A stretch of DNA of 64,000 nt, taken from the NCBI RefSeq assembly GCF_008087665.1, contig NZ_CP042912.1, forward strand, positions 992,001-1,056,000, written 5' to 3'. A program made the translations under genes and the position numbers. Shown one piece after another: positions 26,590 to 35,000 of the stretch (position 1 is its first letter; each line of letters opens with the position of its first letter). Source of the stretch: Mariniblastus fucicola. Lineage in GTDB: Bacteria > Planctomycetota > Planctomycetia > Pirellulales > Pirellulaceae. The notes beneath the pieces were generated by a model. That model was not told the DNA's origin. It did not search any database and worked only from the letters and a program-made list of their open reading frames with translations.

Positions 26590-28506
26590 CTACCAAATCG
26601 TCCAACAGCGAACGGATTCCCATGCGTTGTGGAATAGATTCCAACCGATTGGACGCCACGACGTTTTAATCTTGGCACTTCCCTTCATGCCTGGGCGAAT
26701 AACCGACTCGTCGTCGACAAGCTTCACGTCGGCAACAAACACGGATTCGTCATTGAGCATTTCGGCGCTCGGATTGATCGTGTTGACTTCGCCGTAAAAC
26801 GTTCGGTATGGAAAAGCATTCAGCTTGATCGCGACACTGTTGGTGCCACTGACGTACTGAATTTCCGATTCCGGGATTGCGACTTCGGCCAGCATGTCGT
26901 CCAGCGGAGCAACCTCGAACAATGTCTGCCCGATTTCCATCGTCGCACCCTGGGCTTTATCCAAATCTCCGCTGATCACGATGCCGTCGTAAGGGCTGCG
27001 GATTTCGAGTCGCGAAAGCTGATCGTTGAGTGACTTGATTCGGGTTTCCAGTTTTCGCATTTCGCTGCGTGCGATCTGGGATTGAGCAACTTCGCCCTGA
27101 GCCAGTGCAGACGAATGGCGACGTCGGGCGGCTTGATGTTCTGCTTCGACTCCCGTTAGCTCCAGTTGCAACTGTCGGCCATCCATATAGGCCAACACCT
27201 GATCTTTGGAAACGACTTCTCCGGGCCGAACGACGGATCGCTCCAGCGGGCCTGTATACGGAGCCGACACGAATCGTCGGGTGACCGGTTGGATTTCGCA
27301 ATCGCAAGCCACGCGGTACGGAATCGGAATGCACATCAGTAGCGCCAGTGCCGCTGCAGCTTTCCAGCCAAACCGAAACCAGTTTTTGGACGGAATTCGC
27401 TTGATACGTTCGGCCACCAGTTCGCTTCCTTTCAGGTTGGCGCGTCGTACGACATCCAGATGAGCGCCGTTGATCGCGGCGAACTGTTGTAGCTGAGTCA
27501 GTTGTAGTTCTGAGAACGAGTCTTCGTTGCTGGCGACCAGAATCGACCCTGTCGCATTGCCTTCGTGGTCCTGCATCGGCACGCTGACGCATGAAGCGAA
27601 ACGATTGGCTTTGCAATACGCTTCCAGAACCAGCGTTTGAACCGCGTTGGCGTTGGAGACGTTGGCTATATTGGAGGCGTCGGTAGTGCCGTTCGAGTTG
27701 GGAGAAAACACGATCGGTTCCGCGGCGCCGATGCCGGTGCTGCCTGCGGACAGGATGACGCGTGATGATTCGCTGTGAGGATCAAATTGCTCGACTTCGG
27801 AGATCGCGAGCAGCCTCGATCGCTCCGGCGTCTTGCCGTCACAACAAACGACCTGGCTCACGCCAAGCAATCGACGCAAGTGATTAACGAGGTAGTTTGC
27901 GGCTTCGCGCTTCGACGTCGAACGGTCCAGCATGCCGCACAGAGAAAGTGCATCACCAACAAATTTGGCCTGTTTCTGGCTGCGACCAAGCTCGCTTTGG
28001 CGTATCCATTGCTCGATCGTCTGCGAACCGATTTTCATCATCCATTGTTGATGCCGGGTCGTGCCTGAGGTGTGCACAAAGCAACCTGTGAAGACCATGT
28101 CACAGCGTTCCGGTGTCAAGCCGACGGACGACGCGACGATGGAGTGATTTTCACTGATCTGGACCGTGCCCAGGATTCCTGTCTCAATCGTCGTGCTGAT
28201 CAGATGTGGTAACTTTTCACCAGCCACCTCTGCGACGGACGATGTGTTCTCATCAGTCAGCGGATGCGTACGTAGTTCGCCACTTTGTGGTTCGCGTTGT
28301 GAAATCCAGAGAGCCAGACATTCAGTTTCCCGGCACACGACTTCCGCGACACCGCGAATGATGTCGGTTAGCTGCCCTGATTTGGCAACCAGTTCTCGAA
28401 GCTCCAGGCCAATAGGGTTGGTTTCGATCTGGATCTCGAACTCGCGATCCTGCGCAACCGTCGGAGCGGTGGCTGGAGTTGGCGAAGTTTGGATGGACTC
28501 GGACAT
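26590..28506 (-). CDS. GAF-domain/HlyD membrane-fusion protein, 638 aa
   Basis: The cytosolic N-terminal part (1-370) has one or two GAF-like regions. The second, about 190-355, ends CVSVPMQDHEGNATGSILVASN and SELQLTQLQQFAAINGAHLD, typical of GAF folds that bind small ligands. A single membrane helix (about 376-395) follows, then a HlyD adaptor (400-630): the lipoyl half TGPLERSVVRPGEVVSKDQVLAYM, a coiled-coil hairpin, IRSPYDGIVISGD, and a beta-barrel. Adaptors normally lack cytosolic sensory domains, so export may respond to a cytosolic signal. It sits between the 277-aa adaptor gene (102-base gap) and the protease fusion gene (7 bases), surely in one operon. Confidence 0.9.
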   Translation of the reverse strand: MSESIQTSPTPATAPTVAQDREFEIQIETNPIGLELRELVAKSGQLTDIIRGVAEVVCRETECLALWISQREPQSGELRTHPLTDENTSSVAEVAGEKLPHLISTTIETGILGTVQISENHSIVASSVGLTPERCDMVFTGCFVHTSGTTRHQQWMMKIGSQTIEQWIRQSELGRSQKQAKFVGDALSLCGMLDRSTSKREAANYLVNHLRRLLGVSQVVCCDGKTPERSRLLAISEVEQFDPHSESSRVILSAGSTGIGAAEPIVFSPNSNGTTDASNIANVSNANAVQTLVLEAYCKANRFASCVSVPMQDHEGNATGSILVASNEDSFSELQLTQLQQFAAINGAHLDVVRRANLKGSELVAERIKRIPSKNWFRFGWKAAAALALLMCIPIPYRVACDCEIQPVTRRFVSAPYTGPLERSVVRPGEVVSKDQVLAYMDGRQLQLELTGVEAEHQAARRRHSSALAQGEVAQSQIARSEMRKLETRIKSLNDQLSRLEIRSPYDGIVISGDLDKAQGATMEIGQTLFEVAPLDDMLAEVAIPESEIQYVSGTNSVAIKLNAFPYRTFYGEVNTINPSAEMLNDESVFVADVKLVDDESVIRPGMKGSAKIKTSWRPIGWNLFHNAWESVRCWTIW

Positions 28507-28608
28507 GGTTGCCGACAGTTCGTTGAGGGAGCAAAATGTTGGGGATGGCGAAGGATTCGCCGACGATCACTCGTTGATCGCCGCTATCGGAGAAACGTTT
28601 TTGGGTTC

Positions 28609-29442
28609 CTAGATGTTCAGCGTGCAGATTTCTCCGGCTCGGAAGATACGGCCGCGGTTCTCGAACACCAACTTGACTTCTACCGTTTGGCTTTGAGCAT
28701 CGGTGCTTACGCTGACCGAGTGTACGGTTGCGACAACTGATTTTCCGCTTTCAAACTTCAGCTCAAATTCTTTGCCAACGCGAAATTCGTTCGCCTGGGA
28801 AACTGGAATGTTGAACGTCGACAGGAGACGATCCACCTGGATGATCGTGATAACTTCTGGACGAAGTGGTGAAAGGTATTCGCCTTCGCGGCGGTGAACA
28901 GTTGAGACGATGCCGCCCATTGGAGCCGTGATTGAGCGACGTGAGAACTGGATTTCGGCACGTTGTTTTTCCATCGCACGGATCGCAGATTCTTCGCGAG
29001 CCGCGTTGTATTTGGCTTCCGCGATTGACAGCTCCATTTCGCTGCGGATCAGTTCGCTGTCGCTGGCGTGGCCGTTGGCTTGCATTGATCGCAACCGGTC
29101 GCTGATCGTGCGTCGCTTTTCCAGTGTTTTTCTGGCCGCGTCCAACTGGCTGGTTGCGTTCGCCATCTCGGTTGCGATTTCCAGTTGAACTTGCTGTACA
29201 CGATCGTCAAGTCGAGCGATGACGTCACCTTTCTCAACGTCAAAACCTTCTTCGACTTTCAGTTCGGCAATCGCACCGGCTTCGTCGCTGGAAAGATCAA
29301 TGCTGCGATACGGTTCTGTGAAACCTTCGATCTGTCCGTGCGAAACGGCAGCAAATGTGAAGAAAGTCAGGCAGATGCCGATCGTCAGAATGATTAGTTG
29401 CTGAAGCGTTTTCGGTGATTGTTGAAACTGGTTGGTGAACAT
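28609..29442 (-). CDS. Periplasmic HlyD/RND-type adaptor, 277 aa
   Basis: A signal peptide ends near SHGQ (residue 36). The mature protein is a short membrane-fusion adaptor: the lipoyl half DEAGAIAELKVEEGFDVEKGDVIARLDD, a coiled-coil hairpin of about 80 residues, the second half ITAPMGGIVSTVHRREGEYL, then a beta-barrel ending with RIFRAGEICTLNI. It lacks the membrane-proximal domain of full RND adaptors, consistent with work alongside the two larger adaptors. It is the first gene of the minus-strand operon and is divergent from the pseudouridine synthase gene. The 171-base gap between them holds a large hairpin. Confidence 0.9.
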   Translation of the reverse strand: MFTNQFQQSPKTLQQLIILTIGICLTFFTFAAVSHGQIEGFTEPYRSIDLSSDEAGAIAELKVEEGFDVEKGDVIARLDDRVQQVQLEIATEMANATSQLDAARKTLEKRRTISDRLRSMQANGHASDSELIRSEMELSIAEAKYNAAREESAIRAMEKQRAEIQFSRRSITAPMGGIVSTVHRREGEYLSPLRPEVITIIQVDRLLSTFNIPVSQANEFRVGKEFELKFESGKSVVATVHSVSVSTDAQSQTVEVKLVFENRGRIFRAGEICTLNI

Positions 29443-29498
29443 GGTTCAATCCACGGATAATGTGTTTGCGTTTGCGGGGAGAAAACTCCACGCACAAA

Positions 29499-29539
29499 GG
29501 TTGCTTTTCCGAAACGTAGCTTACGTTCCGGGCGCAACC
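29499..29539. repeat. Long imperfect hairpin between divergent genes
   Basis: An outer stem GGTTGC/GCAACC encloses an inner stem CCGAAACGTA/TACGTTCCGG with one mismatch and a three-base loop (GCT). The total span is 41 bases. It lies 57 bases before the adaptor gene start and 75 bases before the pseudouridine synthase start. It resembles dispersed palindromic elements more than a terminator, since it is upstream of both genes. Confidence 0.6.
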
Positions 29540-29613
29540 GCTTTACCGCCAGAAAAACCGGAATGGTGTCCCAAGAGAGGCCGCAGAATTGAAAGATTCG
29601 ATACAATCGGAAC

Positions 29614-30294
29614 ATGACTGCTCTTCCACCTCCCGAAATTCTCTATGAACAACGCGGCATTGTCATTTTCAACAAGCCTCCGGGGCTTTTGACGCAAGCC
29701 CCGCCTGGGATCGATAGCCTGGAGTTGAGAGCGAGGCAATTTCTGACGAAGCGTGACGAAGCGCCGTCAAAAATCTATCTGACTCCCGTTCACCGTTTGG
29801 ATCGACCAGTATCGGGAATTGTCGTGTTCGCAAGAAATGTCCGTGCCGCAAAGCGTGTTTCAGCTCAATTTCAGAATCGATCGGTGACCAAAAAGTACCT
29901 GGCTCGCGTCGCTGGCTGCATCGATCCCGATGAAGAAATGCTGGAGGACTTCATGCGAAAGGTGCCTGATGAAGCCCGATCTGAAATCGTGCCTGAAGGC
30001 AGCGAAGGCGCGAAGAGGGCGGTGCTGAAATTCAGCGTCAAGGAACGAAGCGAGCATTGGACCTTGGTGGAGATCGAATTGCTTACTGGACGGACGCACC
30101 AGATTCGTTTGCAGTTCGCCAACCGTGGAAACGCAATTCTTGGTGACGCTTTGTATGGATCGGATTTTGAGTTCGGCGAACAGACTGTCGATTTGCGTCA
30201 GCGGCAAATTGCGCTGCACGCCTGGCAGATTGAATTCGATCACCCGATCGATGACGAGCGAGTTGAGCTTGAGGTGATGCCCGAATGGAAGTAG
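29614..30294 (+). CDS. RluA-family 23S rRNA/tRNA pseudouridine synthase, 226 aa
   Basis: The enzyme converts uridine to pseudouridine in RNA. The catalytic block HRLDRPVSGIVVFA is at 60-73, with the nucleophilic aspartate at 63. Other RluA-family motifs are FNKPPGLL (19-26), KKYLARV, LLTGRTHQIRLQFA and LGDALYG. It lacks an S4 RNA-binding domain, so it resembles the short RluA/TruC-type members; the target base cannot be named. The gene sits alone on the plus strand inside the minus-strand export locus. Its stop codon lies within a dispersed repeat copy. A TACAAT box ends seven bases before the ATG and no ribosome binding site is visible, so the mRNA may be leaderless. Confidence 0.92.
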   Translation: MTALPPPEILYEQRGIVIFNKPPGLLTQAPPGIDSLELRARQFLTKRDEAPSKIYLTPVHRLDRPVSGIVVFARNVRAAKRVSAQFQNRSVTKKYLARVAGCIDPDEEMLEDFMRKVPDEARSEIVPEGSEGAKRAVLKFSVKERSEHWTLVEIELLTGRTHQIRLQFANRGNAILGDALYGSDFEFGEQTVDLRQRQIALHAWQIEFDHPIDDERVELEVMPEWK

Positions 30295-30354
30295 CTCGGT
30301 CTGTCCCAGACCGGCATTTGCATTTACGAGTCTGAGGCAGACTCCCCTACTTGC
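30290..30354. repeat. Paired inverted copies of a dispersed 22-bp repeat
   Basis: The left copy (30290-30311, AGTAGCTCGGTCTGTCCCAGAC) and a right copy in inverse orientation (about 30330-30354, containing GAGTCTGAGGCAGACTCCCC) form a large hairpin between the convergent pseudouridine synthase and TolC genes. The left copy overlaps the TAG stop. The same sequence family occurs at 39368-39470. In this position it could act as a two-way terminator. Confidence 0.7.
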
Positions 30355-30369
30355 GCCTGGAACACTTGC

Positions 30370-31875
30370 CTATTGAAAGTTTGAAATCAGGCCACGGATT
30401 TCAACTTCATACTGCCAGCGTTGCTGAAGTTTCTGCAGGTAGCCGAGCTTGGTTTTCGCGTAGAGTTGCTGAGCCAACAAAAGCTCCAGGTACGGCGTTT
30501 CGCCCTGGCGATAGCCCTCGTTGGCAAGCTCCATCGCTTCAGCAGACTTTGGCAACAGTTCCCGGTCGAGAGTTTCCAGCTGTATGTTTGCGTCGACGTA
30601 GCTTGACCAAGCCTGCGTCAGACGGTCGCGAAGCTCGATGACTTTCTGGTCTGCTGCATGAACCGAAGTCTGGATGTTCTGTCGAGCCTGCGAAATGGCT
30701 CCCTGATTCCGGTTGAATTTTGGAATCGGCATTCCGATCTGAAAACCTCCAACCACTTCGTCGGTCGTAAAGTCGTATTGCAAATTGGTTTGCCACGTCA
30801 AATTCGGAATCGGGACAGCTCGTTGTTTCGCCAATTCACGCCGCGCCTGTTCGATGCTGGCAAAGGCCGCAGAGAGCTCTGGATGGCTGGTCAGCATTTG
30901 ATCAAATACGACCTCGAAATCACTCATTGGCGGAGCGTTTCGAACGTCGCCGGCAAGTGACTCGAAACGAACGGCAGACTCGCCAAGCAGCGCTGCGATT
31001 CGACGCAGCGATGCAGTACGCTGATTCTCCGCTTGGCTAACCATCATCTTCGCGTTCTGGTACTCGACTTGCGATCGCAACACGGGTGCTTTCGCGATCT
31101 CCTGGGCCGCGAAAAGTTTCTCGGACGTTTCGACCGATCGGAGCAGCACGTCTGCCAGTTCTTTCGTTTGTCGTACTGTTTCCTGAGCCAACAGCACGTT
31201 GTAGTATCGCTGGCGTAAATCAATCAACAGACGCTGTCGGGTCGCATTGACCTGGTTTTGAGCGACCTCTTGTTCTGCGCAAACCACAGATTGAGCAAGT
31301 GCCAGCTTGCCACCGCGGACCACCTGTTGGCTGTAGAAGACTCCGTATCGCCCCGCGCCGTCATCGGCGTTGATATCGTCTCCGATCATCCCAGCGGTCG
31401 GGTTGGGCGGAAGCGTTGCCTGCAGTTGCTTTCCCGACAACGCTGCCAATTGAGATTGAGCTTTGAGAATTTCCGGATTCGTGGAAAGCAGAATCTGCTC
31501 CAGTTCGGCCAATGTGATCGGCGAATGGCTTTCGCTCGCCAACTCGACCGCTGATGTAGCCGGAGTCGCGATGAACTCGCTCGTTTCAACGAAAGAATCA
31601 AGGTTCTCGTCGATGGAAAGCGAAATCAAACCCTCTGAAGAATCGTCGATGTCCGACTGAAACGCGACCTGCCGAGAGTCAGCTTTTTTAGTAGTCGCGA
31701 TTTTGGATTTGGGTGCCTGGCTTGAAACCGTTTCCGGCGCAAACGAAACCATTCTGGGAGCCAAGCCGGTGTTAGCCGTCGTGTGGCAACCCACAGAGCA
31801 CAAGAAGGTCAGTCCAGCCAGAGCGCTGAGACAGGCATGTGATGTTGCCAGTCGTTGAGGTTTTCTGATTGGCAT
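30370..31875 (-). CDS. TolC-family outer-membrane lipoprotein of the export locus, 501 aa
   Basis: The signal peptide ends in LCSVGC with the lipidated cysteine at 30. An acidic linker (about 31-110) precedes the TolC core, which starts at ITLAELEQILLSTNPEILKAQSQL and has the paired helical repeats, GVFYSQQVVRGGKLALAQ, and a second repeat beginning near DFEVVFDQMLTSHPELSAAFASIEQARRELAKQRA. Length and layout are close to CusC/TolC-type channels. It probably forms the outer-membrane duct for the adaptors encoded at 24.4-29.4 kb, although a plus-strand gene separates it from them. A hairpin lies just before its start codon. Confidence 0.9.
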   Translation of the reverse strand: MPIRKPQRLATSHACLSALAGLTFLCSVGCHTTANTGLAPRMVSFAPETVSSQAPKSKIATTKKADSRQVAFQSDIDDSSEGLISLSIDENLDSFVETSEFIATPATSAVELASESHSPITLAELEQILLSTNPEILKAQSQLAALSGKQLQATLPPNPTAGMIGDDINADDGAGRYGVFYSQQVVRGGKLALAQSVVCAEQEVAQNQVNATRQRLLIDLRQRYYNVLLAQETVRQTKELADVLLRSVETSEKLFAAQEIAKAPVLRSQVEYQNAKMMVSQAENQRTASLRRIAALLGESAVRFESLAGDVRNAPPMSDFEVVFDQMLTSHPELSAAFASIEQARRELAKQRAVPIPNLTWQTNLQYDFTTDEVVGGFQIGMPIPKFNRNQGAISQARQNIQTSVHAADQKVIELRDRLTQAWSSYVDANIQLETLDRELLPKSAEAMELANEGYRQGETPYLELLLAQQLYAKTKLGYLQKLQQRWQYEVEIRGLISNFQ

Positions 31876-31880
31876 GAGTC

Positions 31881-31912
31881 GCCTGACAAGGTGGTGAGTT
31901 TACCTGTCAGGC
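31881..31912 (-). promoter_or_regulatory. Hairpin overlapping the TolC ribosome-binding region
   Basis: The 8-bp arms GCCTGACA and TGTCAGGC are separated by 16 bases. The lower arm ends five bases before the ATG at 31875, so the structure covers the place where a ribosome binding site should be. It may be a translational switch or a protein operator. It could also be a chance inverted repeat. Confidence 0.35.
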
Positions 31913-32010
31913 TTTATCGGAAATTACGCTGCTTCTGATCAATCCGGATCGCCGGTTGAACGTATTAGCTGATCCCTGCGAGTCCGTATCGTTAAAGTAT
32001 TTCGATTGCG

Positions 32011-32042
32011 AAAACTCTCGGGCTGCTACAGCCTGTCGAGAG
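32011..32042 (-). terminator. Rho-independent terminator of the SbcC-like gene
   Basis: It lies directly after the stop codon at 32044. On the minus strand the stem CTCTCG-GGCTG pairs with CAGCC-CGAGAG, with a three-base bulge and a TAG loop, and is followed by TTTT. Confidence 0.65.
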
Positions 32043-32043
32043 G

Positions 32044-35000
32044 CTACCGCATGACAGCATTGCTTTGCCACCAAATCGGATCATTGCCGCCAAGCAAAAT
32101 CTCACGCTCGTGATTTGAGGGTGAAATATACACCAACTCATGCCGCAAACGATGTTCCTCCCGCTGATCCAATTCGATCGCGGACAGCTCAAACGCAAGC
32201 GCTTCATCAAAGCTTTCGGCTTGCAGATTCAATCGAGACGCCGGCGCGACATACTCGACCGGGATCGAGTACGGATCGATCGAGCTGGCTGGCTCAAGAA
32301 CAGGTTCTGGCGTTTGCATCGGAATCGGTTGCGGTCGAGGCTCCACCGGAGTTTCGCGTTGACTGACCTGAAATTCAATACGCTGACCTTCGCCCTCGTA
32401 CTTGGCAGGCTTCACCTGCGATTCGAAGACGTCTTTGTGAGCCGGCAGCACGCGGACGTCAGCACCAAGTGAATGGAAAATGTCGCGGATATGATCGTGG
32501 CAAGTGAACATCAGAATCTGATATCCGTTCCGCGAGAAATCGTAAAGCACTTCTGCCGCGTTGCGAGCACGCTGACCGTCGAAGTTCACCAGAACATCGT
32601 CCAGCACCATCGGAATCAACGCACCGCGTCGGGCGTAGGCGCCGACAAGAGCCAAGCGGAGGCTGAGGAAAACAGCCTCTCGTGTTCCGCGGCTCAATTT
32701 ATCCACAGCGATCGACTCATCATTCGCGTTGTCGACCAACAGCTCTTCGCCGGTCATTCGCGTCCAAATTCGCGTGTATTTGCCATCGCTGAGTTTCTCG
32801 AGATACTGCGAAGCCTCGCGAAGTGTTTCAGGCTGTCGTTTCGTTTCGTACGATTCGCGAATCATCTCCAGCATCTGACTGCTGGCTCCCAGTTCCTGCC
32901 ACTTGAGCTTGAGCTTACCGATTTCCGTTTCGATCGAGTTCAACTCAAGTCGAACTTCGTCCAATCGGGAATCGTCACCGAGTGCTTTGACTTCCTGCAT
33001 CAGCTCGCCGCGATGCTGCATCAAACGGTTCTGCTCTTCGCGATCAAGTTCAAGTTCCTGCTGAATCGATTCCCAGCGTTTCTCCAGTCCGCTCGAACCG
33101 TAAGTCGCGAAGATTTCCTGCATCTCCTTGTGCTCGAACTGTTTGCCGATTGACATGCGAATCTGATCGTCCAGTTCAGCACGCTTCTTTTCCAGCTTGC
33201 GACGTTGTGCGTGACGCGATGCAATCTGTCGATAGGCCTCTTCCGACTCTGCACCAACGGCTGCGAGCAGACGTTGTTTGATTCCAAGCTGCCGATCGAG
33301 TTCCCGTTTCGTTTTGTTCAGCCGTGAGCGTAGCGATTTGTACTTCGATGCCAATTCCTTGCGGGCCGAAACGTGTATCCGTTGCTCGTTGATCGCTCGC
33401 GAGATCAAACCAAGCCGATCGGAAAGTCCGGCTTCCTCGAACGGCAATCCGGTTTCGTGCAGCGTTGTTTCGATTCGCTGTTGGATCGTTGAGATCTCTT
33501 TCTGTTTTGAATCCAGTTCCGTGCGAAGCTGTTCCAGCCGCGAATTGTGTGCTGAAATTCGATCACTGCGACTGATGATTTCTTTCAATTGCTCGGGCTC
33601 GAGTGCTTCCGGCAACCCGGCAGTTCGAAGTGCCGTACGCCAGTTCTTTTCAAGCGTTTCGAGTTCGCGTTGCTTCACCGACAGATTGCGACGCGCGTCT
33701 TCCATCGACATTTTGGTATTCTCAACGCGGTGCTCAAGCGGCACCAAATCTGTCAGGCGGTTGAGCCGATTGGTGGCGTTGTCGAGTTCCAGTTCGAACT
33801 GGGCGATGGACTCAGGCGGAAGCTGTTTTTCGATTTCGTCTCGTTCGTGCTTTGCCCGTTTTAGCTGTTGGCGAACGATGTCCATTTGGTGACGGAAATC
33901 GTCCAGCTGCTCTTTGGCCATCTTCTCCCAGTGGTACTTCGTGCCGAGCGAAATCGCCAACGCTGCGGTCCCGAGAAACAGCAACAGCAGCCCACTGCTG
34001 GTGCCGCTGGCTCCCACGCCGCCAAAGCCAAAGTTGTTCGAAAAGATCCCCAACCCGATCAGGATGAAGCCCAGAATAAACACGCCGCCAATCACAGCCA
34101 GTTTCTCGACTGGCAGCACCTGTTCGGCGACCACAGAATCAATTTCACGTTCCAGCAGTGAACGCGAGCGATTCAGTTTGTCTATTTTTTCACCCAACTC
34201 AACACGACGCTTCAGCCGATTGACGTAAGCACTAGTTTCTTCCAATGATTCCGAAACGCCTAGCTCGCTTCGAGATTTTGTCAGGCGCTGATTGTGCTGT
34301 CCAAGATCGAACTGTCGTTTTTCGACATCCTGTTTGGCGACTTCGAGTGCCTCGCGTCCATCGACCAGACGATCGCCGACTGATTCGAGTTGACGGAATC
34401 CGGCTCCTCCGATGTCGCGGACGTCTTTCGCCCGAAGCTTCATCTGCGGTCCAAGACTGTTGACTTCTGCGACAAGCGTTTTCTCGATCCCGTCGATCTC
34501 GTCGCGAAGAGATTCCGTTTGGCGCTCCAGAGACTGAACCCATGGAGCATGTTCGCTGATCGCTTCCACGCGAGCTTTCTGCGACCACAAGTGGCGATTG
34601 ATCGGCAACGACATCGCTTCGGCTTTGATCGTCCGACGTTGAGTCCGGACTTGCTCGATGCGTTCTTTCTGTGTCGCAACTTTTTCGTTGATTTCGTCCA
34701 ACTTTTTGATCGAAACGTCTCGCTCGTCAGGCAAGTTCGAGTAAGCCGCGATCTGATCGCGAACAACCGTCCGGCTTTGCCACCGCTCGGCGATCTGGAT
34801 TGCGATTTCAATCAGCCGCGATTCGCGTTCCGTCTTTTTCAACTTCAGTTTCAGATCATCCAACTGGTGATTTACGTCCGTCGTTTCCGACGCGATCCGC
34901 GACCATCGCTTGGCGTTCTGTTTCAGTTCATCGATCTCACGCAGCAGTTTCTGACGTCGGTCCGATAGAACTTGCAATCGCGATTCGGCCTTTGGATTGG

